Positions 1-9,640 are shown, counted from the first letter of the stretch. The stretch: 11,283 bases of DNA from Saccoglossus kowalevskii (GCF_000003605.2 NW_003142329.1:1-11283); one strand, 5' to 3'. Notes: generated from the sequence alone by a model not told the origin. Made by a program: numbers and translations.

Positions 1-2
1 TG

Positions 3-275
3 ATGTTTATGGTGCTTATAGCAACACCTTCGTGTGCATTATTATTATCACCTCTGAAATCATTACCAAGAAAAGATAAATTACGCATGTGTATGACTTA
101 TTTAATGTATTTAATCGATGAAGCTGAAAAAGCGGAATGTATCGACGCTAAATTCATAGCTCTTTATCATAAAAGTCGTGACATATTTGAAAAAAGTCCT
201 ATGTATTGTAAACCTTATACAATTTATACGGTTAGATCAAAAAACATTAAAAAAAACATCAAAAACAAACATTAA
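3..275 (+). CDS. Possible C-terminal exon with BESS-like motif
   Basis: A plus-strand frame of 90 codons ends at TAA 273-275. Residues about 10-40 (ALLLSPLKSLPRKDKL, then hydrophobic residues spaced every three or four, ending LIDEAEKA) resemble a BESS motif. That motif is a short helical protein-interaction segment of MADF-BESS regulators, with the pattern hydrophobic-S-hydrophobic-P, then K/R-rich, then amphipathic helix. Residues 40-75 are charged and look protein-like; the last 15 residues run into A-rich simple sequence (KNIKKNIKNKH) and look less credible. The first ATG is only three bases from the window edge, so the true start or a splice acceptor may lie outside. No AATAAA follows within 100 bp. 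It could instead be a chance frame or part of a decayed transposon, since PIF/Harbinger elements encode MADF-like proteins. Confidence 0.3.
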   Translation: MFMVLIATPSCALLLSPLKSLPRKDKLRMCMTYLMYLIDEAEKAECIDAKFIALYHKSRDIFEKSPMYCKPYTIYTVRSKNIKKNIKNKH

Positions 276-294
276 CAAAAAACATCAAAAAATT
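237..294. repeat. A-rich simple repeat (AAAAACATC-like)
   Basis: Imperfect tandem copies of an AAAAACAT(T/C) unit run through the end of the possible reading frame and its stop codon. This is low-complexity sequence and explains the K/N/I-rich tail of the translation. Confidence 0.6.
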
Positions 295-610
295 TAAGAT
301 GTAAAAAATTACCATAAAAAAAACTGTTATATATAAAATTAGAAAAAAATGTTATATACTTATGTGTTTTAATTGTAATAGAGTGAAACATTAATGAAAT
401 GATAGATTATGTTAAAAATTAATATCCCAAAATATGAACTCTATAATATTTGATACGTGATATTTGTATAACCCCCTTAACAAATGATAATTGTACTGAC
501 CCTTAACACAAAAACTGGACACGACACTTGTTTTGGTACATGATACCGGACAAAAAGACTGACCTATATCCGATTATTTAAATGTATGCCTATATATGGT
601 GTTGTCTATT
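295..610. other. A+T-rich sequence, nothing recognised
   Basis: No reading frame, structured repeat or RNA gene was recognised. The stretch is A+T-rich and leads into the degenerate tandem repeat. Confidence 0.5.
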
Positions 611-985
611 GTTATGTAAATCTATATAACAACAGAAACCATGGCAATTATCATGTATGATGTAAAACGGGGATTACCCATACATTTAGGGGAATACCCA
701 GGGGAACCCCCTATATTTAAGGGATATGTCGTTAACTTATAATTCTGAGGTGAGTTGCAGCTTGGATTCCAATGTATGACGTCAAACGGGGATTACCTTG
801 GGTATTTCCAACTCTCTAGGGGCACTGACACTAAGAGATATGTGTGAAAACACTTTTGTTATGTAAATCTGTATAAAAAAAGCAACCATGTATAACGCTA
901 TTCACTACCGATTGTTAAGAACATCCATTGCTTAGGTAGCCACGGTATAACAAAAAAGCAACCATGTATGACGCTATTCTATATA
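611..985 (+). repeat. Degenerate tandem repeat, period about 117 bp
   Basis: The motif ATGTAT(G/A)A(T/C)G recurs at 653, 772, 888 and 964. In the first two copies it is followed by an A-rich CAAACGGGGATTACC-type block, and in the last two by CGCTATTC. The upstream part GTTATGTAAATCT occurs at 611 and again at 858, and AAAAAAGCAACCATGTAT occurs at about 877 and 953. The first three copies are spaced about 117 bp apart and the fourth is shortened. A compact G+C-rich patch, TAGGGG...CCCCCTA at about 686-712, can pair with itself. No coding sense is apparent. This may be an old minisatellite or the internal repeats of a transposable element. Confidence 0.65.
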
Positions 986-1208
986 GATATAAACAGAATA
1001 TTGCCAAAAAGCATATATGGGAATAGTACCGGAAACGTCACACACACGTTCCTAAACAAAAGTTTCACTAGCTCGCGCTATCTCAACACTATTCCCCCAC
1101 TGATCTTTGCCCTTCGATTTTCTCCTATTTTTGAAAGTATAAGATAAAAGTAATAATGGAGGTTTCGAACGCACTACTAAAAATAAAAACATATAGAAAA
1201 ATAGCATA
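986..1208. other. Unassigned sequence
   Basis: Nothing recognised. A minus-strand open frame here runs straight through the neighbouring foldback element and has no protein-like features, so it is not called. Confidence 0.4.
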
Positions 1209-1309
1209 GGGCAGCACTCTGGTCCATATATATAATAAAAAACATATAGTAATATTTTTTTATATAATCTGACCTTATTTATTATATGTATGGCGGGTAA
1301 GTGCTGCCC
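1209..1309. mobile_element. 101-bp foldback / MITE-like element
   Basis: GGGCAGCACT at 1209-1218 is perfectly inverted as AGTGCTGCCC at 1300-1309. After a short mismatched stretch the pairing resumes: CCATATATATAATAAA at 1224-1239 against TTTATTATATGTATGG at 1278-1293, with one mismatch. The inverted repeats are therefore about 31 bp around a 38-bp A+T-rich centre. This size and form are typical of a non-autonomous DNA transposon remnant. No target-site duplication is clear, so the superfamily cannot be named. Confidence 0.7.
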
Positions 1310-1643
1310 CCTGCTAGCTAGTATGGTACCTCGCAATAAAACAGTTTGGAAGAAAAGTGTTCTAGCTACTTTTTATAAAGTTGTGTACATCTCGTATACA
1401 TAACCACCATATACATAGTCTGGTGTTGTAGACCATATTGATTGGTAAGACCATATAAGATTACATACAATTAATTCTTCCACAACCTGTGGTTGACATA
1501 AAATTATTTTCCGATGGTATGTCATAAATCATCTCATTATGCGTTGAATTGCTTCACCTTCGGTGATTGTCTAGTTGGCATAAATAACTATAACGTTTAC
1601 TTCTACATACTTTTCATTCAATAACACATTTATGTTCCCGTGA
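1310..1643. other. Unassigned sequence
   Basis: No coding frame, repeat or RNA gene recognised in this stretch between two MITE-like elements. Confidence 0.4.
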
Positions 1644-1876
1644 TACACTCAGTGTTTTATTTTGAAAAAGTGTCATTTTGTGTGTTTACAATGTGCTTAA
1701 TTTTCATCGAAAACCCCCAAAACACTTTTCTAACAAATACTAAAACACTACTGTTTTGATGGAAAATACAGGTGTTTTTGTTATATAATATACATGTTTT
1801 TAATCACAGCTTTGTGTTTTCGATTAAAAGTGTCTTGAATAAAAAACATGAAAATGCTTCTAAGATTTACAGTGTA
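1644..1876 (+). mobile_element. TIR-element fragment, copy 1 (AAAACACT family)
   Basis: The right end (about 1830-1876, ending GATTTACAGTGTA) is the reverse complement of the left end of the element at 6108 (TACACTGTAAATCTAAG), with similarity extending roughly 80 bp. The core CTAAAACACTACTGTTTTG followed by ATGGAAAATACAGG (about 1739-1772) matches, in the same orientation, the core of the 6108 element at about 6486-6520. The left part (CAGTGTTTTATTTTGAAAAAG) corresponds to about 6307 in that element, so this copy probably lacks its own left terminus, although it begins with TACACT by chance or design. Termini of form TA-CACT would fit a Tc1/mariner-like TA target site. There is no transposase frame, so it is non-autonomous. 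Confidence 0.6.
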
Positions 1877-2147
1877 CAACTGCAGGAACGTTGATTGGAT
1901 ATGATCTGAGCGGGTTCATCGACCTCCTAACAATTCGGAAGAAAAATATTTTGGTAACTAGCAACGAAAGTTCATTCTGAGCCTACATATTATCTTTATC
2001 ATATGTGTTTTTGTTATAGCATGTTTTTTTCTAAACCCATATTTTATATATTAATAAACGTTTACATGCTGTATTCAAGTGAAATATCATATGTAAATTC
2101 TAATTGATGTCTTCCGTAGAACGCCAATAAACATATCCTATTCAAGC

Positions 2148-2190
2148 ATAATAATAATAATATTCAATAAAAATAATAATAATATTCAAT
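2148..2190. repeat. (ATA)n microsatellite in copy A
   Basis: AATAATAATAATA runs interrupted by TTCAATAAA. Copy B has only AGAATAATATTCAATATTTG at the same place, so the expansion is specific to copy A. Confidence 0.8.
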
Positions 2191-2305
2191 ATTTAACAAT
2201 GGTTATTTCAAAATGCTTGAAATGTTTAGGTTATGAATTTATAAGTATGTAAACATATTGTATTGATATCAAATGCGTGATGTGTAATACTCGTGTAAAA
2301 TATTA

Positions 2306-2630
2306 ATGTAATATGAGATTATTACTCAGACAGTACGCGGTCGCATCAACCTCCGCTGCACGTTATTCGATACTCGCGCTGTATAATAACCTTATTATTA
2401 TACATCTTTTTCTCCTAGAGATACATCATGGAAATGCCGAAATCCAAAACGTTTATAACAGATTTAGCGAACTTCTTTGTACGGGTCTGGTCAAACCCAG
2501 GGGGCATCTATGTTTTTTATTATTATTAGGGAACGCTTACGCGCGTAATCATTCCATATTTAGATTTCGCGTTTCCTAATATGGTAGGTTGAAAATACCC
2601 AGTGCAATACCGCAAAATCACGGCATGCTG
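2306..2630. other. Segment present in copy A, absent from copy B
   Basis: The alignment of the two copies jumps from about 2305 to 2630 in A but is nearly continuous at about 5346-5360 in B. The extra 325 bp are visibly richer in G+C and CpG than the surroundings (for example CAGTACGCGGTCGCATC and TTACGCGCG). A plus-strand frame of 88 codons at 2313-2579 resembles no family I recognise and is probably fortuitous. No terminal inverted repeats were seen. It is either an insertion into A or a deletion from B. Confidence 0.45.
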
Positions 2631-4066
2631 TAACTTATGGCGTTACGGTGACAGATGTATAATAATTGTTATTATCACTTTCAGATGTTTGTATGTAATT
2701 ATTTGTATAGTTGTATTTATAGTGGGATTATAGGTCATTTATTTAGTAACAACATCATTCTTTATATTTGAAGAATCTAATAATATGTACAACGATATAC
2801 TGAATAGACGAAACTGTGGGTGTTTGCCAAACATGTTCAATTAGAAGGCAGACGCGGCAAGAATTCATTGAAGACTTACAGAAGACGTAAAATACCTGAA
2901 TCACGACGTATATTGAAGTGAATACAAATGAGAAAGTGTGAGACAATATTAATAGCAATTCTTTATAATCCAAGGTGTGAGGTCTTCTGGAGTAAAGAGT
3001 TGCTTATCGAGAAACGGCACCAGTAATTAGTTGCAACGTAATATACGTATCACTTTCTCTTGTCAATTATTCCAAATCATTCGAGTGAATATATTGTTCC
3101 TAACAGTACTTATGCATCAGTACACTCGCGCAATAATATGATTTGACGAGCGAACAGAAAGTCAAGTCCGAAGATTATGTCATACAATTTCATTCTCATA
3201 CCTAGACGTAGTGAATATCGGGTGTGAGAAATCGAATAGAAACCTATGTTTAATTATTCATCGATAATATGTGCTACAATACTTAAGAATATAATTGTGC
3301 ATTAGCAACGCAGACTTTATTTACATCATTTATTTATCTAGGCTATGAGCAACACGATAGCTTACTCGGATCAGATTACACTCGTAATGCGAGCTGTGTG
3401 AAGCTGTTAAGCAGTCTGCTGATCAAATCTTAGAAACGGATTTATTGTGTTGCGTACAATTTTAAAGCGAATCAAGTTGTGTGTGTAATCCCGTATATTT
3501 GCAATTTATTGTAAGTACTGGTCCAATTAGATCACGTACTCAATACATCACTGAAAGTGCTTATTTCTACTATCCTACCATGCCCAGAATGAGTCAAGAT
3601 TGATTTTTTTTAATTGGGATTGCATTACGTGACTCACATTGTTTTTTATTCCCGACCGTAATTGGTGACAGCGAAAGCAATTGACTAGAGGCTTATTGAT
3701 AACAATACTACAATAAATTGATATGAGAGATAAGAAATCGCGGAAGAACGATAAATTAAGTATAAAATTACGACCCAGTAGAAATGAATATAAATATAAA
3801 ATGTTACTTTATAAATACAAAGTTAATTTGCTATTGTTTTCGGCTAACTGCTCCAGTGGTGTGAATATCACATTTATCAATATTGTCGTTACGTGTATGC
3901 CCTCAGCTAACGCTATTGGCGATTATAAATTTTCGTTTGAATTGTTATATTCAACTGATTTGTTTTACAATATTTGGATGTATAGAAACCTACAACAAAT
4001 AGAAAGGTCAAAATGCGACTGTAAGGAAGTAGATTTTTCTTCATAAAATTGAAATGTAATTCTAAT

Positions 4067-4271
4067 TTATGTTATGTTATGTTATGTTATGTTATGTTAT
4101 GTTATGTTATGTTATGTTATGTTATGTTATGTTATGTTATGTTATGTTATGTTATGTTATGTCATGTCATGTCATGTCATGTCATGTCATGTCATGTCAT
4201 GTCATGTCATGTTATGTCATGTTATGTCATGTCATGTCATGTCATGTTATGTTATGTTATGTTATGTTATG
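4067..4271 (+). repeat. Pentanucleotide array (TTATG/TCATG)41
   Basis: There are forty-one uninterrupted 5-bp units with no length variation: 19 TTATG, then 10 TCATG, then TTATG, TCATG, TTATG, four TCATG, and five TTATG. Only the second base varies. Because the unit contains no stop in any plus-strand frame, three overlapping open frames of L-C-Y-V-M repeats appear; these are artefacts of the array, not genes. Confidence 0.97.
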
Positions 4272-4274
4272 TTA

Positions 4275-4739
4275 AAATACATAATAAAATATAAATAGAT
4301 TTTAAAGTTTTTGACAATTTAATTAGAAATGCGTTGAAAATGTATTTAAAATTATGTTCGGCTGTGAAATAAATAAGTGTAATCGAAATAAATAACAGTC
4401 TTTTACTTTTGTTTATTTCTTGAATAGAAATATTTCTAGAAAGACGATAAAAATATATTATGTCCTCTGTATTGAGTAATATAACATTTGCATCACTGAA
4501 CAATGACGTATTCGAAAGATATATTCTGGAAAAGGAAGACCTTCATATAAGATCAGATGCCATACCTAGTCGATACTATATTTATTACGTAGTATTACAG
4601 TTATTTTGTGTTAGTGAAGGGACGTGTGAGAAAGTTTGACATCAAAATAAAGGATACATATTCTGATATTTCCGACGGTCAGATAGTTGCTAGGGAATAA
4701 TTCATCAAGGACTTCTTTACTAGAAAAGTCTTGTATCAA
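4275..4739. other. Unassigned sequence between the duplicates
   Basis: This A+T-rich DNA lies between the pentamer array and the G+C-richer patch. Minus-strand frames at 4267-4503 and 4611-4826 show no recognisable motif. No repeat shared with the rest of the window was found. Confidence 0.4.
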
Positions 4740-4942
4740 TTTTGTCAACGACTTGTCCGCGTAGCGACATCCAATCGTGCCGACAATATGTATGGAAACA
4801 CTTGTAACGGGAATTACTTGGTTCATTCTCAGATCCCTAGGTTACCGAACGAGATCGACAATGATCATCACCTCCCTGGTGACTTTCCCCGACGACTGCC
4901 CCCGTTTCCCACGCGCATTGTGACTTGGGGTTTAAAGGTTGT
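4740..4942. other. G+C-richer patch of unknown nature
   Basis: About 200 bp of near-balanced composition with many CpGs stands out in the A+T-rich surroundings. It ends where copy B of the duplication starts and has no counterpart before copy A. A 74-codon plus frame (4731-4955) has a proline-rich second half (HHLPGDFPRRLPPFPTR) but no known domain, and a minus frame also overlaps. It could be a fragment of an unrelated transposon or an exon. No tRNA-type A/B box was found. Confidence 0.35.
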
Positions 4943-5065
4943 GACCTTCCAATAATTCCAAAGAAAAATATTACGGGTAACTAGCAATAAAAAAATCATT
5001 ATGAGCCTAAATATTATCTTTATCATATGTGTTTTTGTTATTTCTTGTTTTTGGCTAAATCTATA

Positions 5066-5067
<2 letters not shown>

Positions 5068-5117
<50 letters not shown>
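5068..5117. repeat. (TA)n microsatellite in copy B
   Basis: About 25 perfect TA dinucleotides occur where copy A has only TTTTATATATTAATAAACG near 2042. The expansion therefore followed the duplication. It is palindromic and capable of cruciform extrusion. Confidence 0.95.
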
Positions 5118-5120
<3 letters not shown>

Positions 5121-6107
5121 GTTTATATGTTGCATTCATTACAAGTAAAATATCATATATAAATTTGTATTGATGTCTTCTACGTCAATAAACATATTCT
5201 ATTCAAGCAAGAATAATATTCAATATTTGATATTCAATGTTTACGGTAGTTATTTCAGTGGTTCAAATGTTTAGGTTATGAATTTATAACTATGTAAATA
5301 TATTGTATTGATATTCAATGCGTGGTGTGTTATGTAGATTATTAATTAATGTACTGGTTATTATGGCTTACGGATGTTTTTGTGTGATTGTTTATATTAT
5401 ATTTTTGCATCTTTATTACTTGCCAGGTATTTTATGAATTTCAATCTGTGACATAATTCTCGATATTTGATGTATAAATTTATACCGAATAGGTGAAATG
5501 AAATGAAGTGCAACCGAAAATACCAAATATATAAAAACAGAAGTGGTAAGTACCCACCGAGGACGTAAAAATAGCGTAGAATAATTGACCAGTATTTTGG
5601 AGTGAATAAAAGTGTGAGGCATTATTGATAATAACCGTTCATTATACAAACCATGAGTTCTACTGGTCCAGGAGTAATTGCTATCGAGAAAAAAACATCA
5701 GTTAATAATCACGGTGCAATGTAAGTAGCACTTCCACTTGTTAATTATTATTGACATTGGAGTGAATGTTATCATTGGAGTGAATATATTGTAGCCAAAG
5801 CTAATTTTAAAACCTAAATATACAGAAGCTGGAGACTAGTACACATGCGTATAAATCTAACAAGTGAATAACAATTAAAAGGTCAAACTCAGGGATTATA
5901 TCGAACACTTTCATTCATATATCCTTTAGTAATATAGATATCAGGCATACGAAATACTGATATACGAGAAACCCTTTGTTTAAATAATTATTCATCAATA
6001 TCAAGTGCTACAATAAACTACTTTACAATAATGAATTTGATGGTGTAAAAACAAAAACGCGGTGAGTGGCGCGTCGTTTATATATCAAGGTTATGAGCGA
6101 CATTATT

Positions 6108-6560
6108 TACACTGTAAATCTAAGTATTTTAAAATATGACACATTTTTGTCGCCCACTTTAAAATCACTTATGTGTTTTATAATCAAACATGTTAGTTAT
6201 ATTGCAACACTACTGTAAACTCATTGTCCCTATCGGTAAAACATTGTCCCAACTTTGAAAACATTTAAAGTGATACAATTATATGTATATGGTGAAAACA
6301 CTTGCAGTCAGTGTTTTTTATTGCAACATTTCAAGGGGTGTTAGTTCGGCATATAACACATTATGTGAAGTGTCTTCACCAGAAACATATATTGAACAAG
6401 TGTTTATCATTACAAACATTTGTGCTTTGCGTGAAAGAATTTTCAATTTGAATATTGAAAAGTGTGTGTAACACTTAAAACACTAGTCTAAAACACTAGT
6501 GCTTTGATGGAAATTACAGGCGTTTGATAATATATTACACATATATTATATTGCCCAGTA
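6108..6560 (+). mobile_element. TIR element, copy 2 (AAAACACT family), inside copy B
   Basis: The left terminus TACACTGTAAATCTAAG and about 80 bp following it (to the TAATCAAACATG block near 6190) are the inverted form of the right end of the element at 1644-1876. The core at about 6475-6540, with CTAAAACACTAGT twice and then ATGGAAATTACAGG, matches the other copy in direct orientation. The right terminus is degenerate (perhaps CCCAGTA at 6554-6560). Copy A has no such sequence at the equivalent site (about 3360), which supports insertion after the duplication. The interior has repeated AGTGTTTT/AAAACACT motifs. The only open frame (6283-6471) has no transposase features. Confidence 0.6.
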
Positions 6561-6820
6561 TGATATTGTCATTGAAACTGTCATTCAGTATCAATCAACG
6601 CGATAAATGTCTGTGCTAGACTCGCATAATTATATCAAATAATTATGACGTCATGGAAAGTCTTCTGATCACGTGTACTAAAAAGTCGTGAATAAAACAG
6701 CCTTAATTGATTTTCTAATTGATATTCAGGTTTTCTAATTGTGACGTATGGCTTTGATATTGTTACATCATACTGATACTGCTTTGGTTAACTGCTCCAG
6801 TGGCGTGATTATATCGCATG

Positions 6821-7200
6821 ATTATTTACTTTCAGAAAAGTACCCTACTTGTTTAGTCATATTTGCTTTACAATGTTTGTAAATAGGTATTATTTTACAG
6901 GAATGTCGTGACATTTTCTTAACTTATTGTTACGCTATTGTTGGGCTGATGTGATAGCTTAGAAATGCTAACTCTCACACACAGCTCATGAATCTAAAGT
7001 ATTCAAAAAAATAGAAAACAAAGTGACTCTATATTAACTTTCTTGGAACATAACAGAAATTTCATCTCCACTAATTATTACATCATCAAATACTAGAAAC
7101 CCGAGTTTCATCTCATAGGCGAATAATTGTTCAGTTCACTTCTTGCCAACCATCCACCTCAACATGCCTGTATTTCTGGTCTTTCCGATTTATTTAGCTA
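6821..7200. other. Unassigned sequence
   Basis: No gene, RNA or mobile element recognised. Weak resemblance to 3900-4000 (GCTTTACAAT(G)TTTG, ACGCTATTG) hints that the duplication may extend slightly further. Confidence 0.35.
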
Positions 7201-7230
7201 TTTAGACATTTAGAGGTCCCAATGTCTAAA
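7201..7230. other. 10-bp perfect hairpin
   Basis: TTTAGACATT (7201-7210) and AATGTCTAAA (7221-7230) are perfect inverted repeats around a 10-nt loop. The hairpin is isolated, has no T tract or gene nearby, and could be chance in sequence this A+T-rich. Confidence 0.4.
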
Positions 7231-9640
7231 CGGGAAGCTGATGGTTATACCAGCGCCATAAAACTGATTTAATGGTTTTAATATTATAATGTTAAATACA
7301 AACGTGTTTCTGTTTCTCCAGTTCCCCCATATAAAATAATTCATTATCACTGACATGAGTGGGATTCGTTAGAAGAAAATAGATTTACGTTTTACACTAT
7401 AAGATGTGCAAGTGACACTATATCTCATGTAAACATGTTTGTATGCTGCACTGTTTCCACTAAATGATGAAAGTGGAAAGTTTTATATCGCATGAACATG
7501 CCAATGGATAACATCAACATACAGTTACTAGAGGTATGTATTATGATGCGAATACAAATGCATGTGATGCACAATATATCATTATACGATGCACATGTAT
7601 CATTTTTAATGTTCAGACATTGTTATATATGTGAGAATGACATTATACAAATGTTAACCAAACGCTGTCGTTTAGATGAGCTTTTGAATTATTATACCCA
7701 ATCGTATGCCTGCCCTTTGATTGCACACAGACATTCAGAATTAGAAGTTGAAGTTGAAAAAGTTCAAAAGCATTGATTTTTAACTTCCATTGTTTTATTA
7801 ACTTATACTCGTGCAGGTTAAGTAAAAACAATAAACAAACATAATTCAGCGTATGGGTGATGTACAGAGTGCTATCGTAAGGCAAAAACAAAACTCATGT
7901 TCGCAAACAAATAACACTGAACTGAGATGTAAACTGCTTTATATTAGGTTTTAACACCATTGTTTTTTAACATATACCATTTACACTATTATATATTTAG
8001 AATCGCTGATGTGCGTTAATTGGATTAATTCACCCAGAACTTCTACGGTGTAAGTGTTGTTTGCGAAATAACCTAAACCCCGGGATTCATCAGAAAGCGC
8101 ACTGTGCCTTTCCTTCTGTCATGGTGCATAGTTGGGCGAGACTGGTTGTGCGACCTCTTTTGGATGTGTGGCGAGATAACAGACTATCCCATTTACAAAC
8201 GAAAGCATTTTAGCTTCATAGTCTCAGTGAATTATAACAACAACGATAATTACTGTAGAAAATGAAATTTTTAGAGAGAAGTGACATGTGTGGACACGCT
8301 GATTCGATTTGTTTTGTCATTTCCTTGTGATTATATCTCCCTGCACTTTTATTCTGAATTACATTTTATATTCAATCTAATAACATTGCATCCACTATCA
8401 CTTCAAAACAAAATGCAATCCCAATTTCACTGTAGTGGACTGTTAATTTCCGACAGTAAATAGGGCTTTACAGCTCACAAGCAACACAATGTTTTAGTAA
8501 GAATAAAAACGGCATTAGTCGCCATGGAGCAAGTTTTACACAATCAGCACTGAGCGGAATTACATAATATTGGGAAACAAAGTAAAATAAAACATGTCTG
8601 GCTAGATGATTCTGATCATGAAAACAACTGCACTGCCAGGTATTCAGTAAAAGGTGACCAACATTCTCATGTGAATAATTCGATGAGCAAATTATTCTAG
8701 TAAGTCAGATTTAGTTCAAATCATTAGTGACGTAAATGATGAGTAGAACTACATAATTGCCAACATCTTGGAATATTTGTATAAGAGAACATACTATTCA
8801 ATATGTGTTATAATATACAAAAAAGTGTAAACAAAAGTTTTGAATAAATTCATGGATGCCCCCAGTGGTCGCTCTTTTAATCTGTTTCGAGAAATACTTT
8901 TGCTTACTTAGTAGAACAACGATTTATTGTGCAAGTATTTTTTGCGTGGCGCCTTTTTTATGTAATATGTTCATTTCATCTCAACGCGAGAAATGCGATT
9001 ATTTTGTTGTAACTTCCTGGAATTCTGTGGCATGTGCATTTCGATATGTATACACATTCGTCATCCATGGCAATTGTTTACCTCATTCTCATACATTTCA
9101 GTAAGAGTGGCCTCATAGGAGTTCTCCCATAAGGTACTTAAATGTTGCTCCTTCATAAATTTTACAGCCACGCTAAAAATGATAAATAAAAAACATCTAA
9201 AAAATAAATATTGTAGATTGAACATACCGTCTAAAACGAAGTCTCAGCCTTGACACAGTTTCTGTTATGAAACCAATACCCTTATATTTACGTCGCTATT
9301 ATGTAAGTGGTCCACTCAGTGGTATTTGTGTGAACATATATACTGAATGTAACTCCCTCTGGGATATGAGCGAGTGCAAATGACATTAAATTTTATCTTA
9401 GCCGAATAAATTAAAATGAAATAAATGTTCATACAATAAGAATTATGTCTTTAAGATAATCGCCCATTATTTGTAAATGATGTGACTGTAAGGTTTTTTG
9501 AGTACAGTCGATGAGCATACTGTACCTTTCGCATGAACGTCTATGTGGACACCCATAAATGGTATATGAGGTATTTGTAAGCTTTAAGAGTAAAGCATAC
9601 ATGTTTTCAGCACTGAACGTCAGAACACGTGTACGCTATA
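7231..9640. other. Long stretch without recognisable genes
   Basis: About 2.4 kb of A+T-rich DNA. Open frames at 7492-7776, 8281-8463 and 8856-9104 (plus) and 7643-7891 (minus) are short, with amino-acid content typical of random A+T-rich sequence and no motif. The only internal repetition noticed is a poor direct repeat: TTTAACTTCCATTGTTTT at about 7778 and TTTAACACCATTGTTTTTTA at about 7951. This could be intergenic or intronic. Confidence 0.45.

Larger units (their letters stand above)
1921..3880 (+). repeat. Copy A of a ~1.9 kb direct duplication
   Basis: Copy A matches copy B (4943-6820) in the same order and orientation. Anchors are 1979-2017 with 5003-5041 (one difference in 39), 2220-2285 with 5265-5332 (about nine-tenths identical), about 2880-3100 with 5557-5800 (GAGTGAATATATTG and GTGTGAGG(C/T) blocks), about 3235-3350 with 5960-6100 (AATTATTCATC, GTGCTACAATA, TATGAGC(A/G)ACA), and 3844-3865 with 6787-6808 (AACTGCTCCAGTGG). 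Indels are common. Open frames in A are not preserved in B, so it looks non-coding. It may be a local segmental duplication or two insertions of one unclassified transposable element. The right limit is fuzzy. Confidence 0.7.
4943..6820 (+). repeat. Copy B of the ~1.9 kb direct duplication
   Basis: The direct-orientation partner of 1921-3880, offset by about 3.0 kb at its left end. Its first 400 bp align closely with A; later parts align with more indels. Compared with A it has an expanded (TA)n run at 5068-5117, lacks the 325-bp segment found at 2306-2630, and carries the inserted TIR element at 6108-6560. It also appears to lack much of the region equivalent to 3450-3830. No reading frame is shared between the copies. 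Confidence 0.7.

Noticed and set aside
1052-1336. 94-codon minus-strand frame
   Set aside because: It runs across the entire foldback element and both flanks, and the hydrophobic stretch comes from the A+T-rich palindrome.
3723-4046. 107-codon plus-strand frame, basic at its start
   Set aside because: It overlaps copy A of the duplication and the matching part of copy B (around 6790) has stops and indels in this frame. Composition is that of random A+T-rich sequence.
4049-4298. Three overlapping plus-strand open frames of repeated LCYVM
   Set aside because: They are the translation of the stop-free pentanucleotide array in its three frames; there is no gene evidence.
6283-6471. 62-codon plus-strand frame inside the TIR element
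   Set aside because: It has no transposase DDE/D signature or DNA-binding motif, is not shared with the copy at 1644-1876, and is best explained as chance.
7492-7776. 94-codon plus-strand frame rich in Met and His
   Set aside because: No motif, no splice or promoter context, and an overlapping opposite-strand frame of equal merit.
8856-9104. CCCCCAGTGG near 8860 as a CTCF site, with an 82-codon frame starting there
   Set aside because: The motif is one base short of the CTCF core spacing, and the Cys/Phe-rich frame shows no family resemblance.
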